From Phenylobacterium sp. J367 (lineage in GTDB: Bacteria > Pseudomonadota > Alphaproteobacteria > Caulobacterales > Caulobacteraceae), in NCBI RefSeq assembly GCF_024699985.1, contig NZ_JAJONA010000001.1, positions 682,001-746,000 on the forward strand: a stretch of 64,000 bases of DNA, written 5' to 3'. Every line of letters begins with the position of its first letter. Positions within the stretch are counted from its first letter, which is position 1. Under the pieces are notes generated by a model that ran no database searches, had not been told where the DNA came from, and worked only from the letters and a program-made list of their open reading frames with translations. The position numbers and the translations under genes are program-made. Shown piece by piece: positions 10,430-18,913 of the stretch.

Positions 10430-10749
10430 GCGTGCTGTGATCCGTCGCGTCGGGAATGGTCCCGGTTGTCAGGTTCAAAGCCTCCCGTTTCGCACCGACC
10501 CATGCCGCCTCTCTGGCCTGATAGGGCCGAGGGGTTCAGGCCGTACCGGCCCCGCTGATCGCCGCAACGCCGGCTCTTCGACTTCTTTCCCCTGGCCCCT
10601 GCGGCGCCATTCCTCGCGCGACAAGCAAGTCGTCGCCGGCGTCCTCCGCTGCGCTTCGGGCCTGCGGCTGCGGCGCTCAGCGCCCCTCGTCCTGGAAATC
10701 GCCATCGAGGCCGCGATGGGCGCGGTCCGAGAAACCAGGAGACTTCACC

Positions 10750-11061
10750 ATGGCGACCATCGGCACCTTCACCAAGGACGACGCCGGCAACTACAACGGC
10801 TCGATCAAAACCCTGACCCTCGACGTCAAGAAGGCCACCTTCCGCAAGGTCGAGAAGACCAACGACCAGGCCCCCGACTTCCGCATCTTCTCCGGCCAGA
10901 CCGAGTTCGGCGCCGCCTGGATGAAGACCTCCAAGGAGGACCGGGCCTACCTCTCGGTCAAGCTGGACGACCCGAGCTTCCACGCTCCGATCTACGCCAG
11001 CCTGGTCGACGCCGATGAGGGCTACAGCCTGATCTGGTCGCGCAGCCGCCAGGCCGACTGA
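10750..11061 (+). CDS. DUF736 family protein
   Basis: A 103-residue DUF736 protein, recognised from [22 protein letters not shown] and the middle [30 protein letters not shown]. It is small, soluble, without membrane spans or cysteines. The family is of unknown function and is found almost only on alphaproteobacterial plasmids and integrative elements, usually beside ParB and ArdC genes as here. It starts behind CAGGAGACTTCACC. Confidence 0.9.
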   Translation: MATIGTFTKDDAGNYNGSIKTLTLDVKKATFRKVEKTNDQAPDFRIFSGQTEFGAAWMKTSKEDRAYLSVKLDDPSFHAPIYASLVDADEGYSLIWSRSRQAD

Positions 11062-11072
11062 CCTCCCGCAGA

Positions 11073-11097
11073 GCGCCCCGCCGACCCGGCGGGGCGC
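11073..11097 (+). other. Strong intergenic hairpin
   Basis: A perfect 10-bp stem, GCGCCCCGCC-GACCC-GGCGGGGCGC, lies 11 bases after the DUF736 stop and 33 bases before the ArdC-like gene. It has no T-run on either side, so it is more likely an RNA stability or processing element than a full intrinsic terminator. Confidence 0.5.
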
Positions 11098-11130
11098 CGC
11101 TTCCCCAAATTCACATCGCAGGAGGCCGCC

Positions 11131-12036
11131 ATGACGCGCGCATCCGAGACCTCGCGCCCGGACATCTACAGCCGGGTCACTAACGCCATCGTCGCCGACC
11201 TCGAAAACGGCGTGCGCCCCTGGACCAAGCCTTGGTCCGCCGAGCACCTGGCCGGGAAGATCAGTCGCCCGCTCCGCTCGACCGGTGAGCCCTACAGCGG
11301 GATCAATGTCATCCTGCTCTGGGCGGAGTCCGTCGCCCGCGGCTTCACGGCGCCCATTTGGATCACCTTCCGCCAGGCGCTGGCGCTCGGCGGGCACGTC
11401 CGCAAGGGCGAGCACGGCTCGACCGTGGTCTACGCCAACCGGATCAGCCGCACCGAGGCCGGCGACAATGGCCAGGACGTGGAGCGCCAGATCCCGTTCC
11501 TGAAGGTCTACACCGTCTTCAACGTCGACCAGGTCGAGGGCCTGCCCGCGCACTTCTACGCCGTCGCGGAGCCGAAGCTCGACGCCGCCCAACGCATCGA
11601 GCATGCCGACGCCTTCTTTGCGGCGACCGGCGCCGACGTCCGCCACGGCGGCAATCAGGCCTACTACGCCCTGCAGCCCGATCACGTGCAGATGCCACCC
11701 TTCGAATGCTTCGAGGACCCGGAGGCCTACTACGCGACCCTCGCCCACGAATGCACCCACTGGACGCGGCACCCGACCCGGCTCGACCGGGATTTCGGCC
11801 GCAAGCGCTGGGGCGACGACGGCTACGCTCGCGAAGAGCTGGTCGCCGAACTGGGCGCCGCCTTCCTCTGCGCCGATCTAGGGCTGGAGCTTGAGCCCCG
11901 GCCCGACCACGCCAGCTACATCGACAGCTGGCTGCAAGTGCTGAAGGACGACCGGCGGTTCATCTTCACGGCCGCCGCCCACGCCCAGCGGGCGGCCGAC
12001 TTCCTGCATCAGCGGCAGAAGGCCGAGGCCGTCTAG
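11131..12036 (+). CDS. ardC: ArdC-like ssDNA-binding / zincin metallopeptidase anti-restriction protein
   Basis: A 301-residue ArdC-type protein. The N-terminal half (DIYSRVTNAIVADLENGVRPWTKPW) is the single-strand DNA-binding domain. The C-terminal half has the zinc protease motif TLAHECTHWTRHP (HExxH) with downstream REELVAELGAAF. In plasmid pSa the homologue shields incoming DNA from restriction, which fits an element entering new hosts as single strands. It is convergent with the ImmA gene. Confidence 0.85.
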   Translation: MTRASETSRPDIYSRVTNAIVADLENGVRPWTKPWSAEHLAGKISRPLRSTGEPYSGINVILLWAESVARGFTAPIWITFRQALALGGHVRKGEHGSTVVYANRISRTEAGDNGQDVERQIPFLKVYTVFNVDQVEGLPAHFYAVAEPKLDAAQRIEHADAFFAATGADVRHGGNQAYYALQPDHVQMPPFECFEDPEAYYATLAHECTHWTRHPTRLDRDFGRKRWGDDGYAREELVAELGAAFLCADLGLELEPRPDHASYIDSWLQVLKDDRRFIFTAAAHAQRAADFLHQRQKAEAV

Positions 12037-12037
12037 C

Positions 12038-12070
12038 AAAAAGGGGGGGCGAGCGTGGTGCGCTCGCCCC
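12038..12070 (-). terminator. Intrinsic terminator for the XRE-ImmA operon
   Basis: A perfect 10-bp stem GGGGCGAGCG-TGGTG-CGCTCGCCCC (12046-12070) is followed on the minus strand by CCC and five T residues (12042-12038). It lies between the convergent ardC-like and immA-like stops and has the T-run only on the minus-strand side. Confidence 0.65.
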
Positions 12071-12104
12071 TGGTGGCCTTCGCGGTCGCAAGTAAGCGTG
12101 ATTG

Positions 12105-13007
12105 CTACCATTCGCGGCGAGCTGGCGTCCGCGACATACGGTCGAAGGCGTCGGACTCTGCCTCAGAGTCGAGATGAAAAAAGCGCGTCTGGTCCTCCAG
12201 CAGTAGAAGCGAGACCGCGAAGTCGTATTGCTCCGCGAAAATGGTCATTTCGCGCACAGGCTCGCGGAACCAGACCCCGGCGTCGTGGTCGATTCCGACC
12301 TTGCCATCGACGAGAAGGTCCTGGCGACCGACGATGGAGGTGGGCGGAACCTCGATGGGCGCCCCGGAGGTGCGAAAGAAGGCGCCGGTCTTTAGGGCCG
12401 AAGGGCTCGCTCGCGACCACAGAATATAGCCGTCGCGGGACACCACCAGCACCGCCCGACGGTCCGTGTAGCTCAGCCATCGCAGCGTCGCGGCGATCAA
12501 GGACACCTTGTATCGGTCGGCGCAGTCGGAGATCTGGTCGAGATCGACCTTCGAGGCGGCTGCGACCCGGCGCCTGAAATCATCCAGCGGCATAAGCAGG
12601 TTCGCGGCGAACGTATTGGCCTGCTGTTCGAGCTGCGCATAGTCGGAATCCCAACGCACCATGTCCTGCTCTCCGCACTTGATCCCATCGGGATGGGCGA
12701 CGCGGTGAAGAAGGAAGTGGCCAAGTTCGTGTGCGAGCGTAAAGTTGATGCGCCCCTGCGAACTGATCCGGCTGTTGTAGAAAATCCCCCAGCCCAGCTT
12801 ACCCTGTGGCGCCCGAAACAAGGCGCCGTCGAACCCCGGAAGATCGGCGCCGACGACGCGGGTAATGGCGTCGCCGGGATATTTCTGACGCGTATACTCC
12901 TGGGCCACTGCGGGGATATCGACCGGGAAGCGATCACTTCCGAATACAGTGTTGAGCACGTGGGTGATCTCGAAGGCCCAGCGCTCAGGAGTAAACGCTC
13001 CGCTCAC
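12105..13007 (-). CDS. ImmA/IrrE-family metallo-endopeptidase
   Basis: A 300-residue protein with the zinc motif FTLAHELGHFLLHR followed by the glutamate helix EQQANTFAANLLMP, both diagnostic of ImmA/IrrE (DUF955). In mobile elements such as ICEBs1, ImmA cleaves the partner XRE repressor to derepress the element. Here the gene begins at GTG 13007, overlapping the XRE stop by four bases (GTGA), so the two are translationally coupled. The C-terminal half (12105-12550) is an extra domain of unknown role. Confidence 0.9.
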   Translation of the reverse strand: MSGAFTPERWAFEITHVLNTVFGSDRFPVDIPAVAQEYTRQKYPGDAITRVVGADLPGFDGALFRAPQGKLGWGIFYNSRISSQGRINFTLAHELGHFLLHRVAHPDGIKCGEQDMVRWDSDYAQLEQQANTFAANLLMPLDDFRRRVAAASKVDLDQISDCADRYKVSLIAATLRWLSYTDRRAVLVVSRDGYILWSRASPSALKTGAFFRTSGAPIEVPPTSIVGRQDLLVDGKVGIDHDAGVWFREPVREMTIFAEQYDFAVSLLLLEDQTRFFHLDSEAESDAFDRMSRTPARREW

Positions 13008-13327
13008 TCGTCATCACCCCATAGGTCAACCATCCGACGGATCTTCTCCTTCGTGTCGTCAGGCATCTTCCGGTATTTTCGATAGAAGGCGGTGTCGGCC
13101 GCGTCTTCCACTTTCAGAGTCTCCGTCTGATCGATCAGATAATCGGCTGTCACACCCAAGACAGCAGCGATCTTGGCTATCTTCTCACCTGACGGCCTGG
13201 GCGGGTTCTTGTTCTCCAGTTCCCAGATGTAGCTCTTGCTAGACTCGGAAAGTTCCGCGAGCTTCTCAAGCGTATAACCTTTGGCTTTTCGCAAAGTGCG
13301 GATTTTCTCGCCTAGAGGGGTGGACAC
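13004..13327 (-). CDS. XRE-family repressor paired with ImmA-like protease
   Basis: A 107-residue protein with an N-terminal helix-turn-helix (LGEKIRTLRKAKGYTLEKLAELSESSKSYIWELE). The tail has TAFYRKYRKMPDDTKEKIRRMVDLW. I chose GTG 13327 because AGGAGGAG lies 6-13 bases upstream. Longer readings have no ribosome site. It is likely the target of the ImmA-like protease and represses its own promoter at 13359-13387. Confidence 0.88.
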   Translation of the reverse strand: MSTPLGEKIRTLRKAKGYTLEKLAELSESSKSYIWELENKNPPRPSGEKIAKIAAVLGVTADYLIDQTETLKVEDAADTAFYRKYRKMPDDTKEKIRRMVDLWGDDE

Positions 13328-13354
13328 TAACGCTCCTCCTACTGAATCGTTGAA

Positions 13355-13429
13355 GTTCAGAGTAGGCGCACGTGACGGCCTTGACAACGCGCATGAGCGG
13401 TCGTAGCCATAAGTTCGGAGTAGGCGCAC
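13355..13429 (-). promoter_or_regulatory. XRE promoter with two 17-bp operator-like repeats
   Basis: GTTCAGAGTAGGCGCAC (13355-13371) recurs with one mismatch as GTTCGGAGTAGGCGCAC at 13413-13429, 58 bp apart. On the minus strand TTGTCA (13387-13382) and TACTCT (13364-13359) form -35 and -10 boxes 17 bp apart reading into the XRE gene, and the first repeat covers the -10. A plus-strand TTGACA at 13381-13386 with weak TAGCCA 17 bp on could serve the rightward genes. Binding by the XRE protein is inferred. Confidence 0.65.
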
Positions 13430-13463
13430 TTTTTATTTTTTAGAAGCGGAAGGGATCATAGAT

Positions 13464-13708
13464 ATGGCGGGACGCAAAGGGCCGGACACACATCATGTGG
13501 TGCCGAACCCCAACGGGGGATGGGATGTGAAGCGGGGCGGCGGCGAGCGCGCCAGTGGCCATTTCGACACCAAGCGCGAGGCGATCGACCAAGGCCGTGC
13601 GATCAGCCGAAATCAGGGCACGGAGTTCCGAATCCACAATCTCGACGGCCGGATCGCCCAGAGCGACAGCCACGGCCACGACCCAAACCCCCGAAGGACA
13701 AGGCCTAA
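13464..13708 (+). CDS. DUF2188 family small protein (frameshift near end)
   Basis: A small basic DUF2188-type protein (HHVVPNPNGGWDVKRGGGERASGHFDTKREAIDQGRAISRNQG). As written the ORF continues to 13754 with a basic tail. Adding one C to the five-C run at 13688-13692 would end it HGHDPNPPKDKA at the TAA 13706-13708, the usual terminus of this family, so I prefer that end. Function is unknown. It lies just ahead of the CBASS operon and shares its strand. Confidence 0.7.
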
Positions 13709-13786
13709 GGGGCCGGTGTTTCGGCGCTTCCAGCAGCAAACTGATCAACGGTGACGGGCAAGGCCCGGAGATAAAGGCGGACGGTG

Positions 13787-14711
13787 ATGCGGAACTTGGC
13801 GGCCCTGCAGGGCGACGGGATGGAGTTGCCCAAGGGCATCCAGCGGAGCCGTCCGTTACCGGACCCAGGCCTGGGAGCCCTGTGGGATCTCGATCATCCT
13901 CGCCGATAGCTTGAAGACGCAGTTGCTATCGCAGGCGGTGCTTAACTTCACCATTCGCGGCAAAGTCAGCCGTACCGTTCTGCCGCTCCACGGTGTCATT
14001 CTGCTGGTGGGCGAGCCGGGGACGGGGAAGACCTCGCTGGCCCGCGGCCTCGCTCACCGGACAGCGCTCGCCTTCCAAGGTGGCCGCTTCCGCTTGCTGG
14101 AGGTGGAGCCGCACACCCTGACCAGTTCGGCGATGGGCAAGACCCAGCGGGCGGTATCGGACCTCTTCTCCCAGGCTATTGCAGAAGCTGCCAGCCAGGG
14201 CCCGACCATCGTCTTGTTGGATGAAGTCGAGACCTTGGCCGCCGACCGCTCTAAGATGAGCTTGGACGCTAACCCCATCGACATCCACCGCGCGACCGAT
14301 GCGGTGCTTGTTCAACTGGACGCGCTGGCGGATCGGTTCCCGGAGCTGCTGTTCGTCGCCACGAGCAACTTTCCTGACGCCGTCGATAGCGCCTTTACGT
14401 CGCGCTGCGATCTGGTTCTGCGCATCCCACTTCCCGACCGGGAGGCCTGTGGGCGCATTCTCAAAGACTGCTTGGCCGGGCTCGGTCAGACGTTTCCGAG
14501 CATTGGTCGGCTAGCATCGGCACCCGGCTTCGATCGCTGCGCGGCCGAATGTGTCGGGCTGGACGGCCGAGCCATCCGCAAGATGGTCGCCAACGCCCTG
14601 GCGAGCAGCCCGCAGACCGCCGTCAATCCGGATCAGGTCACGCTCGAGAACATCTTCGCCGCGGCCAAGTCCGCCAAGGCCAACCGTTCGCCGGAGGCGC
14701 GTTCGAAATGA
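13787..14711 (+). CDS. cap6: CBASS Cap6: TRIP13/Pch2-like AAA+ ATPase (frameshift near N-terminus)
   Basis: A AAA+ remodeller that opens HORMA proteins and switches off the nucleotide cyclase. It has Walker A GEPGTGKTS, Walker B TIVLLDEVE, sensor-1 VATSN and arginine finger TSRCD. The first in-frame start is TTG 13911 without a ribosome site, but the preceding frame from ATG 13787 reads MRNLAALQGDGMELPKG and GLGALWD. Removing one base at 13888-13890 joins it as ALWDSIILADSLKTQLLSQAV, giving 307 residues. The stop overlaps the next start in ATGA. It is the first gene of a five-gene CBASS operon. Confidence 0.9.
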
Positions 14712-15184
14712 GCACCGTCGCCAGCCGCACGTTCAAGAGCACGCCTGAGCGCGACGCCGCCGCAACCTGGCGCGCCATCGTGGACCTGTTGCTCCAGGGC
14801 AGGACGGATGCTGTGCGCGACGAACTGTTCGCCGTCGCCGGTGTGGCGGCGAGCATCATCGCCGACAAGGTGCCCGAGGGCGCGGCGATCGTCGTGACCT
14901 GCGATGGTCCGCGGACCCGAATTTATTGCGTCTACGATGAAGACGCCGTCGATGGGTCCGACGCCAACGAAGGGGCGCTCGGCTTCGATCCGCTGAAGGG
15001 CGACTGGCAGATTTCGTTGCCCTGCGAGGCCGAGGATCTGACCTGGGTTCAGGGCGCCTTGAAGAAACACAGCAGCCGGATCACCGCGCGAGATAAGGCC
15101 GCAGCCACATCGGCGGATTCGACGAAATCAGCGGTAGCCTCGTCGGGGCTGACCCTCGACCTGAAAGGGTTCCTGGGCCAATGA
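14708..15184 (+). CDS. CBASS-associated protein, candidate second HORMA-type (Cap8-like) or HORMA-partner protein
   Basis: A 158-residue soluble protein between the TRIP13-like and HORMA genes, overlapping both by ATGA. The first 120 residues look like a compact alpha/beta domain ([43 protein letters not shown]). A Ser/Ala/Thr-rich linker follows, ending in a hydrophobic tail [12 protein letters not shown]. Some type III CBASS loci encode two HORMA-related proteins, and this slot fits the second, but I cannot confirm the fold by reading. The tail has the look of a peptide held by a HORMA safety belt, which is a guess. Confidence 0.55.
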   Translation: MSTVASRTFKSTPERDAAATWRAIVDLLLQGRTDAVRDELFAVAGVAASIIADKVPEGAAIVVTCDGPRTRIYCVYDEDAVDGSDANEGALGFDPLKGDWQISLPCEAEDLTWVQGALKKHSSRITARDKAAATSADSTKSAVASSGLTLDLKGFLGQ

Positions 15185-15681
15185 CCACCGTCGCCGTCAA
15201 CACCTACACGCACTCGGTCACCTACGTCGCCGACAACATCCTCAAGAGCATCAAGGACATCATCCGCTTGAGCGGCCTTGACCCGTCCAAGCTCGTTGAA
15301 GGCTGGGACGACTACATGCGGGCGTTGAAGGTGTGGCTCGACGGCCAATATCTGGAGCGCGCGGTGCTCGAGATCTTCAATCCCAAGACCGATGCGCTTG
15401 TGCTGCGCTGGGACATGGACATCGTTTACAACTGGAGCTCTGGCGACGGCGGCTTCTGGACCGATACCGATCAGCTCCGTTATCACATTCGCAAGGCAGG
15501 GCTCGCGCCCAGCGCGGCCGACTATCGCCTGCTGCTCAAGCACAAACCCGGCGCGCCGGACGTCTCTGGATGGAGCACCTCGCCCTATCGCTCCACCGCG
15601 GGCATGACCCGCCAAAGCCTCGGCTCCACAATCGAACACAGCGGTCTGGGCGCCAATACGGCCTACTGGAGGCAAACCTAG
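15181..15681 (+). CDS. cap7: CBASS Cap7: bacterial HORMA-domain protein
   Basis: A 166-residue HORMA protein recognised from [27 protein letters not shown], the central [35 protein letters not shown], and the C-terminal safety-belt region ending [23 protein letters not shown]. In type III CBASS it senses a phage peptide, closes around it and activates the CD-NTase. TRIP13/Cap6 reverses this. Start overlaps the preceding stop, and its own stop shares one base with the CD-NTase GTG. Confidence 0.85.
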   Translation: MTTVAVNTYTHSVTYVADNILKSIKDIIRLSGLDPSKLVEGWDDYMRALKVWLDGQYLERAVLEIFNPKTDALVLRWDMDIVYNWSSGDGGFWTDTDQLRYHIRKAGLAPSAADYRLLLKHKPGAPDVSGWSTSPYRSTAGMTRQSLGSTIEHSGLGANTAYWRQT

Positions 15682-16581
15682 TGCTGACCGTCGAAGAAGC
15701 CTTCCGCAAGTTCAAGAGCCGTTTGGAGCTTAACGACCGGGAACAAAAGAACGCGTCTGACCGCCAGAACGAGGTGCGGGACTATTTGGTGAATAAGTTC
15801 ACCATTGCCCGCAGCTTCTTGACCGGGTCCTACAAGCGCCACACCAAGACCAAGCCGCTGCGGGACATCGACATCTTTTTCGTGTTGGCCGAGTCGGAGC
15901 GGGACTATCGCTCTAATGCGCCCTCGGTCGTCATCGGCGCGTTTTATGACGCTTTGGTGGAGAAGTACGGCGCCAAGGCCGTCCGCAAGCAGGGCCGGTC
16001 GGTGAACGTGGATTTCGGCGTGGTGATCGATGCCGAGGACAACACCGACTATCGCGTCGTCAGCGTCGATGTGGTGCCCGCCTTTCCGCTCGGCGACGAC
16101 TACGAGATTCCCGACACCGACACCGGAAAATGGATCAAGACCAATCCGGAAATTCATGCGCGCAAAGCCACCGAGGCGCACCAGGCTTTCTCCAGCGAAT
16201 GGAAGGGGCTGGTTCGGATGGTCAAGTATTGGAACAACAACCCGCGCCACGGCGAAAAGCCGGTCAAGCCGTCGTTCCTGATCGAGGTCATGGCGCTGCA
16301 GTGCCTTTATGGTGGCTGGCAGGGTCGGTTCGATTACGAGATCCAGGGCTTCCTCTCGACCCCTGGCTGACCGGATCCTCGACGAATGGCCGGACCCTGC
16401 CGGTCTCGGCCCGCCCATCAGCGACGGCATGGATGCAGCGCGCAAGCAGCGCGCTCAAGCGCTATTGCGGGCGGCCAGCCGCGAGGCCAGCGTCGCCATC
16501 GACCATGTCCGTCAAGGTCGCAACGGCGAGGCGCTCAAGGCTTGGCGCGCCCTGTTCGGCCCGAAGTTCCCCCTGTCGTGA
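15681..16581 (+). CDS. CBASS CD-NTase (cGAS/DncV-like nucleotidyltransferase; frameshift near C-terminus)
   Basis: A nucleotidyltransferase making a cyclic oligonucleotide alarm signal. The catalytic loop [21 protein letters not shown] supplies GS (49-50) and the metal aspartates 62 and 64. The third Asp is in VSVDVVPAF (130). The frame ends early at GFLSTPG. Removing one C from the run at 16360-16363 gives [14 protein letters not shown] and a 299-residue protein ending GPKFPLS, typical of clades C and D. GTG 15681 is the start, coupled to cap7. The clade assignment is tentative. Confidence 0.9.
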
Positions 16582-16620
16582 CCGCCACCGATTCCCACCC
16601 GAGCGATCAGGACCAGCATC

Positions 16621-18135
16621 ATGGCTGACGCTGTCATGGCCCGCTGGCATGGGGACAACTATCAGGCACGGGTGTTCTGGGAGAACGCCTTCAATCTCCT
16701 GTTGCCGAACTCCTCCGTCGTGGAAGTGACGTTCGAGGCCAACGGTCCCAAAGCCTTCGATGACGTGGTGGTGAAGTATGATCCGGCTGTCCCACGAGGT
16801 GGTCCCGAACGGGTCTCAGCGGAGTACCATCAGGTCAAATGGCACGTGGCCCTTGATGGCCGCTTCGGCTACGCCGATCTGATCGATCCGGAATTCATCG
16901 GTGCCAAGAGCGTCTCGCTGCTTGAACGGCTGAAGCAGGCCCGGGAGACGGCGCCCACCTCCGCCCGGTTCGCCTTCATGACCACCTATCGGGTGAAGGA
17001 TGGCGATCCTCTGGGAACGTTGATCTCGGGGACTGACAGGTCGTTGCTTGTTGAGCGACTGTTTGACGGCACGACGGATCGGAGCCGGATGGGCAAGGTG
17101 CGCAAGCTTTGGCGAGAGCACCTGAAGCTGGCCAGCGACGAGGAGCTGAAGCGCGTCGTCACAGGCCTACGGATCCTGGACGGCCATCGCACGCTCGAAG
17201 ACCTGAGATCTGAGATCAACGTCAAGGCCCGGGTGGTCGGCTTGCTGGCCTGTGAAACCGCGTCGGAGTTTCGATACGACGAACTCGCACGCGCCCTGAA
17301 GGTTCGACAGTTGAACGGCCTGACCCGGGAGACCTTCCTCAAGCTTTGCGAGGAGGAGGGCCTGATGGCCCCGGTGGCGGCGGCGGTCGATCCGTTTCTG
17401 CCTATCGCCATCCGCAGTTTCCTGGGACCGGCGGCGGACATTATCGGTGCCGCGCCCGACGATACGCTGCTGCTAGTGGACCAGTTCCGCGAGCGCTACC
17501 TGCGCGATGATCGCGACTGGCAGATCGATATCCGGCCCCGCGTTGAGGCCTTTCTCTTGGCGGCGGTCAAGCGCTCCGCCCAGTTGCGCCTGGTGCTCGA
17601 TGCTCATGCTTCGATCGCTTTCCTCGCAGGCTCGGTCTTGGATTCGAAGAGCGGGGTCGAGGTCGAACTGGTTCAGAAGGGCCGCGTCGGAAGCCGCACC
17701 TGGCGTGCCAGCGGCAGTACTCCGTCAACAGGCGCCGCATTCACTGTCACGGAACAGGAGGTCGGGTCCGGCGCGGAAATCGCCCTTGCGATTAGCGTCT
17801 CGCAATCCACCGAAGCCCAAACCCTGGCCTATGTGAAAGCGCACCTGCCGGCCGTCGGTAGGGTGGTGCAGTTTACCCTTCCCGCTGGCCCTGGCGGGCA
17901 AACCGTTGCTGGCGGTACTCATGCCGCCGCGCTGGCCGAGCAGGTATCCAACGCCGTAAGGGCATTGAAGGTGAACACCCCTGACGCGATGGCCCACATC
18001 TTCGCCGCGTGTCCAAACGCACTGATGTTCTTTCTGGGTCAGCAGCACAGGGCGATAGCGCCGTGCATCGTCTACGAATTTGACTTCGACCGGCGGGGTT
18101 TCAAAACCTATCAGCCGTCTTTTGTTGTGGACTAG
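16621..18135 (+). CDS. cap4: CBASS effector Cap4: DNA endonuclease fused to SAVED domain
   Basis: A 504-residue effector. Residues 1-230 are a DUF4297-type restriction-like nuclease: FDDVVVKYD (Asp 48) and EYHQVKWH (Glu 68, Lys 73) form the metal-binding strand pair. Residues about 300-504 are a SAVED sensor, ending AHIFAACPNALMFFLGQQHRAIAPCIVYEFD. The ring nucleotide from the CD-NTase binds SAVED, drives oligomerization and triggers indiscriminate DNA cleavage that kills the infected cell. It lies 39 bp after the cyclase gene. Most described Cap4 effectors sit with Cap2/Cap3, while here the partners are HORMA and TRIP13. Confidence 0.88.
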   Translation: MADAVMARWHGDNYQARVFWENAFNLLLPNSSVVEVTFEANGPKAFDDVVVKYDPAVPRGGPERVSAEYHQVKWHVALDGRFGYADLIDPEFIGAKSVSLLERLKQARETAPTSARFAFMTTYRVKDGDPLGTLISGTDRSLLVERLFDGTTDRSRMGKVRKLWREHLKLASDEELKRVVTGLRILDGHRTLEDLRSEINVKARVVGLLACETASEFRYDELARALKVRQLNGLTRETFLKLCEEEGLMAPVAAAVDPFLPIAIRSFLGPAADIIGAAPDDTLLLVDQFRERYLRDDRDWQIDIRPRVEAFLLAAVKRSAQLRLVLDAHASIAFLAGSVLDSKSGVEVELVQKGRVGSRTWRASGSTPSTGAAFTVTEQEVGSGAEIALAISVSQSTEAQTLAYVKAHLPAVGRVVQFTLPAGPGGQTVAGGTHAAALAEQVSNAVRALKVNTPDAMAHIFAACPNALMFFLGQQHRAIAPCIVYEFDFDRRGFKTYQPSFVVD

Positions 18136-18288
18136 CCGCGGCGGACTAAGGGCCCCGAGCGACAGCCTAACTGCCGGATTCAGAATTGCCTCGAATGGTC
18201 CGCTCCTGCTGCCGCGGTTTGTGGTGTTCCATGGGTCTGGGCCCGGTTGGGGCGTCCCGCAGGGGCGGCGGGCGAGCGCGCGACGGGG

Positions 18289-18361
18289 GGCGTAGGCTTA
18301 CGCCTCGCGCGCGCCGAGGGGAGGGGCCAGTCTGGGTTCGTCGCTGTCTAGGGCAGGATAG
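18289..18361 (-). other. Candidate origin of transfer (oriT) with RP4-like nic
   Basis: On the minus strand the sequence CTATCCTGCCC (18361-18351) equals the RP4/IncP nic core, with the expected cut TATCCTG|C between 18354 and 18353. It lies 37 bp upstream of mobC. An inverted repeat GGCGTA-GGCT-TACGCC is at 18289-18304. The nic match is directly visible. Extent and strand usage are inferred from MOB-P relaxases. The rest of 18136-18397 has no gene. Confidence 0.65.
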
Positions 18362-18397
18362 CCTTCGCGGCGGCGGATCACTACGTGGAGCGGCCCG

Positions 18398-18913
18398 GTG
18401 GCCAATCTCAGCATTCGGGTGGCCGACGACCTCCTTGCCCGGTTTGATGCCGCTGCAGGCAACCAGGGCGGCCGAGCCCCGACCTTGCGCCGCCTCATGG
18501 ATCAGGTCGCGGCCACTGCGCCGGCGCCGGTGGGGCGTCTCCCGACGCGCCCTTCGAAGCTCACAGTTCGGCTGGCGGCAGAGGATAGTGCCGGCCTGGC
18601 GCGCGAGGCCGCGGCCATGGGACTGACGCCCAACGGCTGGGCTGCCGCACTCATCCGCCACCGCCTTCACGGGAGGCCAACCTTCCGGCCTCCGGATGGG
18701 GTCGCCCTCCTCGCCATCCAGGGCGAAGTCCGGAGGATTGGCGTGAACGTGAACCAGATCGCCCGCGCCCTGAACACCGCCGTCATGGAGGGCAAGGTTC
18801 TCGACCTGGAGGTCGCCTATCTCGCCGACCTGCAGGCAGAACTACGTGCGCACATGTCCACACTGCGCGAGGCGTTCGAGGGCAATCTCGCCTACTGGGC
18901 GGTCGAGCTATGA
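18398..18913 (+). CDS. mobC: MobC-like relaxosome accessory protein
   Basis: A 171-residue DNA-binding protein. The N-terminus (ANLSIRVADDLLARFDAAA) resembles a ribbon-helix-helix unit, a second appears at SKLTVRLAAEDSAGLAREA, and the C-terminal part has the MobC signature EVRRIGVNVNQIARALNTAV. It should bind oriT and load the relaxase. GTG 18398 is the start. The stop overlaps the relaxase start (ATGA, 18910-18913), so the two are co-translated. Confidence 0.85.
   Translation: MANLSIRVADDLLARFDAAAGNQGGRAPTLRRLMDQVAATAPAPVGRLPTRPSKLTVRLAAEDSAGLAREAAAMGLTPNGWAAALIRHRLHGRPTFRPPDGVALLAIQGEVRRIGVNVNQIARALNTAVMEGKVLDLEVAYLADLQAELRAHMSTLREAFEGNLAYWAVEL

Noticed and set aside
13464..13754. DUF2188 protein with a 16-residue basic C-terminal extension
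   Set aside because: The extension lies after a five-C run, and the +1 frame gives the usual family terminus HGHDPNPPKDKA, so an indel is more likely.
13911..14711. TTG 13911 as the true start of cap6
   Set aside because: It has no ribosome site, and the preceding frame encodes the expected N-terminus that joins after removing one base.
18167..18670. Minus-strand ORF across the oriT region and mobC
   Set aside because: Composition is Arg/Pro/Gly-rich without a domain. mobC on the other strand has clear family motifs.
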